Part shown: positions 1 through 6,434 of the stretch, one piece after another
Layout of the letters: every line of letters starts with the position of its first letter
How positions within the stretch are numbered: the stretch's first letter is position 1
Source: Deltaproteobacteria bacterium RIFCSPLOWO2_02_56_12
Lineage (GTDB): Bacteria; Desulfobacterota; Binatia; UBA9968
Direction of reading: 5' to 3'
DNA length: 11,296 bases
Assembly: GCA_001799045.1 (NCBI GenBank)
Contig: MGRY01000207.1
Span: forward strand, 1 to 11,296
The notes under the pieces: model-generated
Told to the model about the DNA's origin: nothing
Databases searched by the model: none
What the model saw: only the letters and a program-made list of their open reading frames with translations
Position numbers and translations under genes: made by a program

Positions 1-141
1 AATCCCAGAGAAATTCCATAGCGCTTTTTCCGTTCCCGCCGCTGCCTCCAGGGCCGAATTTCTTGCCAACTTTGCGGCAACTTCTCTCAGCGTGCCAACA
101 CCCTACACCGTCTGCCTAAACAAGTCAAAAAGAGGGGTACA
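1..141. other. Left-edge non-coding or undetermined stretch
   Basis: No gene can be supported here. Short open stretches exist on both strands and run off the left edge, for example + frame 2 to a TGA near 136, and a minus-strand frame reading leftward from about 95. None has a convincing start, ribosome-binding site or recognisable protein motif. A small inverted repeat TTGCC/GGCAA lies near 63-80. The stretch may hold the end of a neighbouring gene outside the window. Confidence 0.4.
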
Positions 142-170
142 TTGACAACCCTGGGACGCAGGGGTAGAAA
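142..170 (+). promoter_or_regulatory. Sigma70-like promoter for tatA
   Basis: A perfect -35 hexamer TTGACA (142-147) is followed after exactly 17 nt by TAGAAA (165-170), which matches four of six -10 positions. Initiation would fall near 176-178, giving a very short leader that starts around the tatA Shine-Dalgarno. The spacer holds a small inverted repeat, CCCTG (149-153) and CAGGG (159-163), which could be an operator. Assigned by eye from hexamers and spacing. Confidence 0.6.
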
Positions 171-188
171 AGGCGAGGAGGAACTCTT

Positions 189-410
189 ATGTTTGGAAGC
201 CTCGGTATGCCGGAGTTACTTGTTATTTTTGCAGTTGCACTGCTCGTTTTCGGCCCCAGGAAGCTTCCCGATGTCGGCCGATCTATCGGTGAAGCTATCC
301 GGGGCTTCAAAAAGGCCATGAACGAGCCCGAAAGCTCGCCTCTCGAAGAGCCGAGGAAAGAAACCAAAGCTGAAAAACCTTCCGATCCAGGCTCCAAACC
401 GACGCCTTAG
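189..410 (+). CDS. tatA: Sec-independent protein translocase subunit TatA/TatE
   Basis: This 73-residue protein has the complete TatA/E layout: a short N-terminal transmembrane helix (about residues 5-21) with Glu9, the invariant FGP hinge at 21-23, then an amphipathic helix 'KLPDVGRSIGEAIRGFKKA' and a charged, disordered tail. TatA oligomerises in the inner membrane to form the pathway that carries folded twin-arginine substrates, together with TatC and usually TatB, which are not in this window. The ATG is preceded by a strong AGGAGGAA ribosome-binding site (about 176-183) and a promoter. The next gene on the same strand starts 81 nt downstream if its GTG start is used. Short TatA and TatE cannot be told apart by sequence alone; TatB is unlikely given the short tail. 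Confidence 0.93.
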   Translation: MFGSLGMPELLVIFAVALLVFGPRKLPDVGRSIGEAIRGFKKAMNEPESSPLEEPRKETKAEKPSDPGSKPTP

Positions 411-491
411 ACGGCTTTGGCTTGCCCGCCGCTGCCCCGGTACCCCGGCCCCGCACATTCCTACCCAACATCCACTTTGGAATTGACTCGA

Positions 492-1721
492 GTGGCAAAA
501 CAAGAAGCTCTGAAAAGGTCACTTCTTCTCCTTACGCTGCTGGCAGGACTCTTGGCAACCAGTCCGGCGAGCGGCCAGGTGGTGGCGCGCTTCTTTTACG
601 ACGAGAAAGGAAACGTAGTTCGCCAGGAGAGGGATACCAATGGCGACGGGAAGATGGACCGCTGGATCTATTACGACAGCGAGGGGAAAATCGAACGGGT
701 TGAACAGGATGAGGACTTCGACGGCAAGCCTGATCTATGGCTTTATTACGAAAAGGGGAAACTGCAGAGAGAAAACGTTTCCAGCAAGCGCCATGGCCAC
801 ATCGACCTTTGGTATTTTTTTGACTCCCAGGGACAGGTAGAGCGCAAGGAGCAGGATACCAATGGCGACGGGAAGCCGGATCTTTGGGTTTTTTATGAGA
901 ATAACCAGCCGGTCCGTAATGAGGAGGACCGCAATTTTGATGGCAAGGTAGACCGCGCCGCCACCCTTCAAGGAGGAAAGATCAGCCGGGTGGAGGAAAG
1001 CGCCAACGGCAATGGGAAAATGGATAGTTTCTCCTATTTCCAAAACGGGCAGTTGGTTAGGAAAGAAATCGACCGTAAACATGCGGGACGGATAGACCTC
1101 TGGGGCTACTACCGGGAGGGGCGCCTGGTCAGGCAGGAGGAGGATCTTAACGGCGATGGAAAGGCCGATCGAGTTCTTTATTTCCAAGGCGAGGAGCTCG
1201 TGCGCAGGGAAGAAGACTCGCGTGGCAAAGGACGAATCGATCTGATCGAGTTCTTCTCTCAGGGGAAGCTGGCCAGGCGGTTGATGGATAGCAAAGGAGA
1301 GGGCAAGTTTGATAGTCTTTATGTTTTTAAAGATGGCAAGCTTGTGCGCGAGGAAAGGGACACGGACGGTGACGGTGTCTTCGACCTCCGAATATTTTTC
1401 GACGAAAACGGGCAGGAATTGCGGCAGGAGGCGGACACGAACAGGGACCGGCGCGTGGATGTCTGGGTAACCTATAGAGACGGTAAGCGTTCCCTACAGG
1501 AAGAGGACCTCAATTTCAACGGCAGAATCGACGCGCGCTATTTTTTTAAGGACGGTGAAGTGGTAAAACAAGAACAGGTAGCTGAGGCCGGGCCCGGCAG
1601 CCCGGCGCTGCCCTTCGCTTCAATCGAAGATGAACTCCGCGGCGCGGCGACTGGGGTCATGCCGGAGGAAAAGAAGATCGATACCACGGCGGCCAAAGAG
1701 CAGGAAGCAGTTAAGCAGTGA
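492..1721 (+). CDS. Exported protein of tandem calcium-loop-like 24-25-residue repeats
   Basis: No named function is recognised. From a GTG at 492 the product is 409 residues. It starts with a basic N-region and a hydrophobic core 'LLLLTLLAGLLA', then an 'ASG' signal-peptidase-like site, so it is predicted to be exported. Residues 37-353 are about 13 tandem units of 24-25 residues. The consensus is GKLVRxExD, then xNxDGKxD, then LWxYY, so an EF-hand/dockerin-like acidic loop alternates with a strand-like aromatic segment reminiscent of MORN_2/YwqK units. About half the loops keep the full acidic pattern; others have Lys, Arg or His at ligand positions. The tail (354-409) is low-complexity and charged. 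A longer reading from TTG 417 would add a Pro-rich stretch ahead of the signal peptide, so 492 is preferred, although its ribosome-binding site is weak. The stop codon is 1 nt before the next start, implying translational coupling to a lipoprotein carrying the same repeat. Confidence 0.8.
   Translation: MAKQEALKRSLLLLTLLAGLLATSPASGQVVARFFYDEKGNVVRQERDTNGDGKMDRWIYYDSEGKIERVEQDEDFDGKPDLWLYYEKGKLQRENVSSKRHGHIDLWYFFDSQGQVERKEQDTNGDGKPDLWVFYENNQPVRNEEDRNFDGKVDRAATLQGGKISRVEESANGNGKMDSFSYFQNGQLVRKEIDRKHAGRIDLWGYYREGRLVRQEEDLNGDGKADRVLYFQGEELVRREEDSRGKGRIDLIEFFSQGKLARRLMDSKGEGKFDSLYVFKDGKLVREERDTDGDGVFDLRIFFDENGQELRQEADTNRDRRVDVWVTYRDGKRSLQEEDLNFNGRIDARYFFKDGEVVKQEQVAEAGPGSPALPFASIEDELRGAATGVMPEEKKIDTTAAKEQEAVKQ
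600..1550 (+). repeat. About 13 tandem 72-75-nt coding repeats (24-25 aa units)
   Basis: Successive units can be aligned by their loops: DTNGDGKMD, DEDFDGKPD, SSKRHGHID, DTNGDGKPD, DRNFDGKVD, SANGNGKMD, DRKHAGRID, DLNGDGKAD, DSRGKGRID, DSKGEGKFD, DTDGDGVFD, DTNRDRRVD and DLNFNGRID. Each is followed by an aromatic segment such as LWIYY or LWVFY and then GK-LVR-E. The period is 24 residues, with one extra residue where the turn reads DSEG, DSQG or DENG. DNA-level identity between units is modest, so this is an old, protein-level repeat and not a recent tandem duplication. Confidence 0.88.
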
Positions 1722-1722
1722 G

Positions 1723-2880
1723 ATGAGTAAGCTGAGCCTAGCATTGCTTTTATTTCTCCTCCTCGCGGGTTGTGATCCTGTACCCGTACAGTACCCTCCA
1801 GGGACGTCTCCCTACCCTTCAACTTACCCGGCGACGCCGGGGTCTTCTGCTCCGGCCGGTTCTCCTCCGCAGGCCCCGTATCCTCAGCCTCAAGCAAGTT
1901 CACCGCAGCGCGGGCAATACGTCTGGGAGAGGATGATGGATGGTGTGGCGATGGGAGGCTCCATTGCCGGCCCCTACGGGGCAGCAGCAGGCCTGGTTCT
2001 CGGGGCATTCTACGGACTTGCCACCGCCGATTCCCATTACCAGCAGATCAACGCCCAGATCCAGACAGAACAGGCGAAAGACAAGGAACTCGAAGCTCAG
2101 ATCGAGCACGAAATAGAACGCCAGCGGGAGCTGGAGGCTCAATTGAGCAAAACGGGAAATCCTCTCGAGACAAAAAAGCGCGAGGAGCCCCAAATCGCCC
2201 AAAGAGATACCAGGGAGACGAAAAGCGAGACAAGAGTCGACAACAAGAAAGAAGAGCCTGCCACGGTGGCATCTCTTAGCAAGAAGGATCTCGCTCCAAA
2301 CCCGGCGCACAGCCCTTTTAAGAATGTCGAGGTCAAGGACGCCAATGGAGATGGGATACCGGATCTATGGATTTATTATAATCCCCTAAAGCCCGGCGAG
2401 ATCATTCGCCAGGAGGAGGATACGGACGGGGATGCGAGGGTCGATACCTGGAGTTATTTCAACAATGGAAAACTGGTACGGCGCGAGGTGGATACCAAGA
2501 AAACCGGCAGGGCGGATACCGTTTACGCCTACGATAACGAGAGAATGGCCCGCGAAGAGCGAGATGAGAACGGCGATGGGCAGACGAGCTTTCGCGCCTA
2601 TTACCAGAACGGCCGCCCGGCTAAAGTGGAGAAAGATCTCAACAATGATGGAAAAATGGATCTCTGGATCTATTATGATGCCACTAAAGACGGAGAAGTG
2701 GTGTTAAGGGAAGAAAGGGACTTGAATGAGGATGGAGGTGTGGACCTATGGTCCTACTATGAGGAAGGCCGGCTCGTTAGGCGCGATGTGAGCGCCGTCG
2801 GGCTGGAGATCCTCTCGAAGCAGGAGGAGATTCCCTCTTTCCGCGTCGATCCCCAGGCAATTCGCCATCCGGACAGTTAG
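1723..2880 (+). CDS. Lipoprotein with glycine zipper, coiled coil and the shared calcium-loop repeats
   Basis: From ATG 1723 the product is 385 residues. It opens with a signal peptide and lipobox LLAGC, giving a lipidated Cys17. Asp at +2 (Asp18) is, in enterobacteria, the signal that keeps a lipoprotein in the inner membrane. Domains in order: a Pro/Ser/Tyr-rich linker (about 18-65); a glycine-zipper hairpin (about 74-103, 'GGSIAGPYGAAAGLVLGAFYG'-like spacing of Gly/Ala); a strongly charged coiled coil (about 105-146); a Lys/Glu-rich linker; and about six copies of the 24-25-residue repeat found in the upstream gene (about 205-356). The open frame extends back to 1630, but that would bury the lipobox, so 1723 is chosen. 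It starts 1 nt after the upstream stop and ends 2 nt before the TonB gene, so the three are probably co-translated. I infer a periplasmic scaffold role next to the TonB/Exb motor; there is no direct evidence of function. Confidence 0.85.
   Translation: MSKLSLALLLFLLLAGCDPVPVQYPPGTSPYPSTYPATPGSSAPAGSPPQAPYPQPQASSPQRGQYVWERMMDGVAMGGSIAGPYGAAAGLVLGAFYGLATADSHYQQINAQIQTEQAKDKELEAQIEHEIERQRELEAQLSKTGNPLETKKREEPQIAQRDTRETKSETRVDNKKEEPATVASLSKKDLAPNPAHSPFKNVEVKDANGDGIPDLWIYYNPLKPGEIIRQEEDTDGDARVDTWSYFNNGKLVRREVDTKKTGRADTVYAYDNERMAREERDENGDGQTSFRAYYQNGRPAKVEKDLNNDGKMDLWIYYDATKDGEVVLREERDLNEDGGVDLWSYYEEGRLVRRDVSAVGLEILSKQEEIPSFRVDPQAIRHPDS
2317..2790 (+). repeat. About six copies of the same 24-27-residue repeat in the lipoprotein
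   Basis: The loops read DANGDGIPD, DTDGDARVD, DTKKTGRAD, DENGDGQTS, DLNNDGKMD and DLNEDGGVD. They are separated by aromatic and GKLVRRE-type segments, as in the preceding gene. Two units carry a short insertion before the strand ('NPLKPGE', 'DATKDGE'). The close match in consensus to the array at 600-1550 indicates common origin or coupled function of the two neighbouring proteins. Confidence 0.85.
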
Positions 2881-2882
2881 AT

Positions 2883-3896
2883 ATGGCTAACGAAGCATCA
2901 GAGAGTTGGGGTAAACTGGCGCTCTATTCGCTTGTCAAAAACCCTTTTTTGCTTCCCTCCGCCGCTCTCCACCTTCTCCTGTTTTACCTTTTGACCTTGG
3001 TAGTCTTATCGGTGAATCCTGATGAGAACATTATTTCCGTGCCGATAAAACTGATAGAACTGGGAGAAGGGAGATCCAGGGATAAGAGCATAGGTCCTGA
3101 CCGCGGTCCCGGGGGTCCCCGTAGTCTGCCAAAACTTGGTTCTCCAGAGATCCCTCGCCAACGCACAGGGAAACTCGACGCCGGATCGTTGGAGAACACA
3201 ACCCCCAGCAACGAATCCACGCCGGCTCCAGAAAATGTCTCTCCCCCTCTTCCAAGGCCCAAGCTCTTGGCCGAGGTGGGCCGTCCGCGACCTGCCGCAA
3301 TAAAAGAGATCTCGCCGGACTCTCTGGTCCAGCTTCCGACCAAGGATACCGCCAATTTCGCCGCCCCCCTTAACCCGGAATCAAACCAAAAAAGCATTGC
3401 GGCCATCAAAGGCAAAGGCGCAGGAGAGGGGATCCGCGCCCTCAGCGAGGGCATTCAGGTCCCAGGCGCGCTTAAAGGGGCAGGTAGCGCCAGCGGGCCT
3501 TACGGCGTGCCGGGAGGAATCAGGGAAGGCAAGGGGACAAGCGGAGGTGGAACCGGCAGCGGCATTGGAGGAGGCAGCTCTTCGGGCCTGAGGGGGACAT
3601 TGAGCGGAGATTATGGCCAGTATCTCAAACTGATTGAGAAACGAGTTTTTTCGGTCTGGAAGTATCCCGATGGCGCCTCCGGCGTACAGAAAGTCAGTGT
3701 TCGCTTCACTTTGGACAGAGCGGGAAAACTCAACCAAGTAGAGGTCTTGGACTCCACCGATCCCAGGATCAACAGCAGCGCCCTTGAGGCGATGAAAAAG
3801 GCTTCTCCATTTCCTCCCATTCCGGAAAGCCTGAAGGAACTCGCGGGCGAATCGCTAATTATTCGTTTCACCGTCGATATCCGCGTCAAAGGATAA
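2883..3896 (+). CDS. TonB-family energy transducer
   Basis: This 337-residue protein has the TonB layout. A cytoplasmic N-terminus precedes one transmembrane helix (about 22-44) that holds a Ser-x3-His pair (Ser26, His30), equivalent in spacing to the SxxxH motif by which TonB contacts ExbB/ExbD. A long Pro- and charge-rich periplasmic spacer follows, then a Gly/Ser-rich hinge (about 216-238). The C-terminal domain (about 240-337) has the TonB C-terminal signature: 'YLKLIEKRVFSVWKYP', a 'FTLDRAGKL..VEVLDS' strand pair, and 'AMKKASPFPPIPESLK'. Such proteins carry proton-motive energy from an ExbB/ExbD motor to outer-membrane partners. The start lies 2 nt after the lipoprotein stop with no clear ribosome-binding site, consistent with coupling. 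No TonB-dependent receptor is nearby, so the partner may be the repeat proteins. A TolA-like role is the main alternative. Confidence 0.88.
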   Translation: MANEASESWGKLALYSLVKNPFLLPSAALHLLLFYLLTLVVLSVNPDENIISVPIKLIELGEGRSRDKSIGPDRGPGGPRSLPKLGSPEIPRQRTGKLDAGSLENTTPSNESTPAPENVSPPLPRPKLLAEVGRPRPAAIKEISPDSLVQLPTKDTANFAAPLNPESNQKSIAAIKGKGAGEGIRALSEGIQVPGALKGAGSASGPYGVPGGIREGKGTSGGGTGSGIGGGSSSGLRGTLSGDYGQYLKLIEKRVFSVWKYPDGASGVQKVSVRFTLDRAGKLNQVEVLDSTDPRINSSALEAMKKASPFPPIPESLKELAGESLIIRFTVDIRVKG

Positions 3897-3986
3897 AAAC
3901 CCAAGAGCTTGCCTGGGGATCTCCACCTGTTGATTAAATATTCCCTTCAGGTAATCTTCTTCTAGCCATCGGAAAGGATACTGCTT
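3897..3986 (+). other. 90-nt gap between the TonB and ExbB genes
   Basis: This is the only sizeable gap between the repeat protein and exbD. A weak promoter-like pair, TTGATT (3930-3935) and TAATCT (3952-3957, 16-nt spacer), might give the Exb pair separate expression, but the -10 is poor. The hairpin-like CCCA/TGGG near 3900-3917 lacks a T-run, so I do not call a terminator. GGAAAGGA (3971-3978) is the exbB ribosome-binding site. Confidence 0.35.
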
Positions 3987-4610
3987 ATGCAACAAGGGTT
4001 GGACCTGCTTCAAATCATCCATAAAGGGGCCATTGCCACCTATCCGCTCATTGTCATGTCTGTGATCAGTGTCGCAGTCGTGTTCGAACGGTTCTGGTCC
4101 CTAAAAAATATCGGCTCCGTGACCCTCAGACTTACCGAGGCGATCATGGAACCGCTCAGCAAAGGCCAAAAAGAACTGGCTCTCGCGATGTGCAAACAGA
4201 ATTCCCAGTGCCCGGCGGCGCGGATATTTATGAACGTGATCACCAGGTGCGGCGGCGTGAGTTTCGAAACGGTGAGCGCTTTTGCCGCAGAGGCGATGTT
4301 TGAGGAAACGCAAAAGCTGAGAAAGCACCTCTGGATCTTGGGAACGGTCGCCAGCAGTGCCCCGTTTATCGGTTTGCTAGGCACCGTTATCGGGATTATC
4401 AAGTCCTTCGAAAATATGGCCATAGTAGGAACAGGCGGTTTTACCGTGGTAGCCGCAGGGATCTCGGAGGCCCTTGTGGCCACGGCTTTGGGATTGGGAG
4501 TAGCCATCATTGCCCTGATCTTCTACAACTACTTCCAGACCCGCATCGGAAACCTGAACGGTCTGTTTCGCATCCAGGTCGCGAATATCCTTCAGAAGAT
4601 CAACCAGTAA
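3987..4610 (+). CDS. exbB: MotA/TolQ/ExbB-family proton channel
   Basis: The 207-residue protein has the three-helix ExbB/TolQ layout. Helix 1 is at about 17-33. A cytoplasmic domain spans about 36-112. Helix 2 is at about 116-138 with the family signature 'APFIGLLGTVIGIIKSF', and helix 3 at about 154-180 with 'ISEALVATALGLGVAI'. With ExbD it forms an inner-membrane proton-driven motor that energises a TonB- or TolA-type protein, here the product of the gene just upstream. Length is slightly short of enteric ExbB and TolQ. ExbB rather than TolQ is chosen because the neighbour is a TonB-family protein and tolB/pal are absent; the choice is not certain. The ATG has GGAAAGGA eight nt upstream, and exbD follows after 10 nt. 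Confidence 0.9.
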   Translation: MQQGLDLLQIIHKGAIATYPLIVMSVISVAVVFERFWSLKNIGSVTLRLTEAIMEPLSKGQKELALAMCKQNSQCPAARIFMNVITRCGGVSFETVSAFAAEAMFEETQKLRKHLWILGTVASSAPFIGLLGTVIGIIKSFENMAIVGTGGFTVVAAGISEALVATALGLGVAIIALIFYNYFQTRIGNLNGLFRIQVANILQKINQ

Positions 4611-4620
4611 GGAGAAACCC

Positions 4621-5043
4621 ATGGCCATGACCGGTCTTGCCCGCGAAGAAAACTCCGACATTGTAGCGGAGATCAACATCACCCCCCTGACCGACATCTT
4701 TCTGGTCTTGCTGATCATTTTTATGATCACCAGTTCAGCAATCGTGGAATCCGGCGGCAAGGTCAACCTGCCTTCAGCGGTGAAAACCCAGTCCGAACCC
4801 AGAGGAACTACCGTGACGATCACTCCCCGCCATGAAATCTATGTCAACCAGAAAAAGGTCACCGAGGCCAGCCTGGAAAACTCCCTGCGAGAGGTGCTCA
4901 ATACCAGCCCGGATAAGATCGTGATTTTGCGGGGTGATAGAGAGGTCCTCCTCGGAGAGGCGGTCCGGGTTCTCTCTATCGTGAAGAAGGCAGGAGCCTC
5001 AGAGATCGCGATAGCCGCTGAAGTGGAGAAAAAGGGGAATTGA
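4621..5043 (+). CDS. exbD: ExbD/TolR-family biopolymer transport protein
   Basis: This 140-residue protein has a short cytoplasmic tail, a single transmembrane helix (about 23-41) and a periplasmic domain. The signature 'INITPLTDIFLVLLIIFMI' places the essential proton-carrying aspartate at Asp25, the same position as in E. coli ExbD. It pairs with the ExbB-like channel immediately upstream; AAGGAG overlaps the exbB stop, giving a tight operon. It is the last gene of the rightward cluster: its TGA is only 5 nt from the stop of the convergent VWA gene, with no visible terminator between. TolR is the alternative name; context favours ExbD. Confidence 0.9.
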   Translation: MAMTGLAREENSDIVAEINITPLTDIFLVLLIIFMITSSAIVESGGKVNLPSAVKTQSEPRGTTVTITPRHEIYVNQKKVTEASLENSLREVLNTSPDKIVILRGDREVLLGEAVRVLSIVKKAGASEIAIAAEVEKKGN

Positions 5044-5048
5044 AAAAC

Positions 5049-6320
5049 CTACCTGGGTGGACCCTCGCTTTTCGGAGGGGGTTCTTGGGAGCGCCTCAGA
5101 CTATCCTCCCTCCTGCGCTCAATCTCTTTTTGGATCTCTTCCTTGCCTTTGCCCAGCCGTTCCACTTCCAGCCTGAGGCTCTTTTCATTCTCGAAAAACA
5201 CTTCCAACTCAAGAGAACGCTGATCTCCGCGGTCATAATAAACGGATATGGAGTCTCGTCCGCTAACGCCGTCGCTGGCACGAGCCAATACCTGAATCCG
5301 ATTGAGCCCATCGGCCATCGGAAGTACGGCAGAGAAAAAGCCATCGGCAGCCAGGCGCAGATGGGAAGCCTTTTGGCCGGTTGTCAAATTGACTGCCTCG
5401 ACGAAATCCACTCCTACCACGGAGACATTCTCCAAAACGCTTAAGATATCTGCCGCTCGAGCAACCGGGGTAAATATCCCGCCACTTTCCTTGGCAATTC
5501 CGACCGCAGCTGCGGGGTAAGAGAGGGCCTCTTCACCAAGAGCAAAGACATGGACCTTGATTCCTGCTTTTCCGGAGATGCGGGCGGCATTGACCGCTAA
5601 ATTGGTATCCTCGGGGGTAAGCCTTTTTCCCCCGCCAATGGGTAAAGTAGGGAAGCCATCGGTCAGAAGAAATTGCACTCTCACCGCATCGTCTCTCCGC
5701 TCGCTCAGTCCTAATCCCGCCAGCTCCTTGATAGCCAGACGAATCCCTGCAACCATATTGGTCCCGCCATAAGGACCCGCCATCAGGATCCCCTCCAAGG
5801 CCTGCTTCACCTGCTGAAAATCGTGGGTCAGAGGCTGAAGCAGTCTCGCCTCTTCGCCAAACGTGATCAATCCAACACGGGTTATCTGCGGGTTGAGCTG
5901 GGAGAGAAGCCGACGGGTGGCGACAACTTCAGCCGCCAGGATGGAATTCCTTAAATTCCTTATGGGCGGCGCGCCCATCCCAAAACCGCCACCGAAGACT
6001 CTGATCTGAGGTCTCCCGAACCCCGAGGGGTCGGCCGGAAGAGACAGGTCGGCGGAATCGCCAAAGTCCACCCCTGCGTAATGGGCCGTGCTTCCCGACA
6101 CATCAACGACAAAGAAGATATCCACATTGGGAGTCCGGGTGCCCTGCGTCGAGACCTTGCCGCTGACAAGCACGCTGTTCTGGTCCTGCACGATGCGGGA
6201 GCCGTCCTTGGGGGATTGAATCTGCACGCTGGGCTCCACAGCCCAGGATCCGTGAGGGCATAAGAAAAGCCAAGAAAGGGGAAACCAGAAGAGAAAATTC
6301 CTGCGACCAGTGCGGCTCAT
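5049..6320 (-). CDS. Secreted von Willebrand factor A (VWA) domain protein with a Tat-like signal
   Basis: From ATG 6320 the product is 423 residues. The N-terminus 'SRTGRRNFLFWFPLSWLFL' is a signal peptide with adjacent arginines at 6-7 followed by N-F-L, close to the twin-arginine consensus S/T-R-R-x-F-L-K. An Ig-like strand segment ('IQSPKDGS..VLVSGKV') precedes a VWA domain (about 65-310). All the metal-binding (MIDAS) elements are visible: DVSGS at 73-77, Thr187 in GGTN, and Asp221 in LLTDG. A second Ig-like segment follows (about 315-375), then a charged, coiled-coil-prone C-terminus (about 385-423) ending in Pro-rich sequence. VWA domains usually mediate metal-dependent protein binding; the partner is unknown. 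An in-frame GTG at 6362 would add 14 residues, but ATG 6320 positions the signal peptide better. The gene runs convergently to exbD and divergently from the exported protein at 6435. Confidence 0.87.
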   Translation of the reverse strand: MSRTGRRNFLFWFPLSWLFLCPHGSWAVEPSVQIQSPKDGSRIVQDQNSVLVSGKVSTQGTRTPNVDIFFVVDVSGSTAHYAGVDFGDSADLSLPADPSGFGRPQIRVFGGGFGMGAPPIRNLRNSILAAEVVATRRLLSQLNPQITRVGLITFGEEARLLQPLTHDFQQVKQALEGILMAGPYGGTNMVAGIRLAIKELAGLGLSERRDDAVRVQFLLTDGFPTLPIGGGKRLTPEDTNLAVNAARISGKAGIKVHVFALGEEALSYPAAAVGIAKESGGIFTPVARAADILSVLENVSVVGVDFVEAVNLTTGQKASHLRLAADGFFSAVLPMADGLNRIQVLARASDGVSGRDSISVYYDRGDQRSLELEVFFENEKSLRLEVERLGKGKEEIQKEIERRREDSLRRSQEPPPKSEGPPR

Positions 6321-6399
6321 AAATTGCCAGCGACCAAGACAAGTAAAAAAAACCGATAACACGATTCCCAGAAGCTGTAAACGGCCTGGAAAAAGCCGG

Positions 6400-6434
6400 T
6401 TGATCGGAAAAATCCTAAATGGTATTATATATTA
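6400..6434 (+). promoter_or_regulatory. Promoter predicting a leaderless transcript
   Basis: TTGATC (6400-6405) and TATTAT (6423-6428) are separated by exactly 17 nt, each close to the sigma70 consensus. Initiation about 7 nt beyond the -10 falls at 6435, the A of the ATG. No purine-rich ribosome-binding site precedes that ATG; the upstream bases are all A/T. The two observations agree on a leaderless mRNA. Confidence 0.55.
6424..6429 (-). promoter_or_regulatory. Perfect -10 hexamer for the VWA gene
   Basis: Read on the minus strand the AT-rich block contains TATAAT, a perfect -10. No good -35 is visible 16-18 nt upstream (ATGCTT at 17 nt), so this is a partial promoter call. It overlaps the rightward -10, so the two divergent genes may compete for one AT-rich opening site. 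Confidence 0.3.

Noticed and set aside
2..136. End of a + strand gene at the left edge
   Set aside because: The open frame is short, two frames are equally open, and no family motif is visible.
417..491. N-terminal extension of the repeat protein from TTG 417
   Set aside because: It adds a Pro-rich segment in front of a clear signal peptide; GTG 492 gives a normal exported N-terminus. The weak ribosome-binding site leaves some doubt.
600..1550. CRISPR array or DNA satellite
   Set aside because: The periodicity is in-frame (72-75 nt) and conserved at protein level; DNA identity between units is too low and there are no spacers.
1630..1722. Upstream in-frame start of the lipoprotein gene
   Set aside because: It overlaps the preceding gene and would put 31 basic residues before the lipobox; ATG 1723 gives a standard lipoprotein signal.
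3987..5043. tolQ-tolR of a Tol-Pal system
   Set aside because: No tolB, pal or ybgF is nearby and the adjacent transducer has a TonB C-terminal domain; ExbB/ExbD fits better, though the families overlap.
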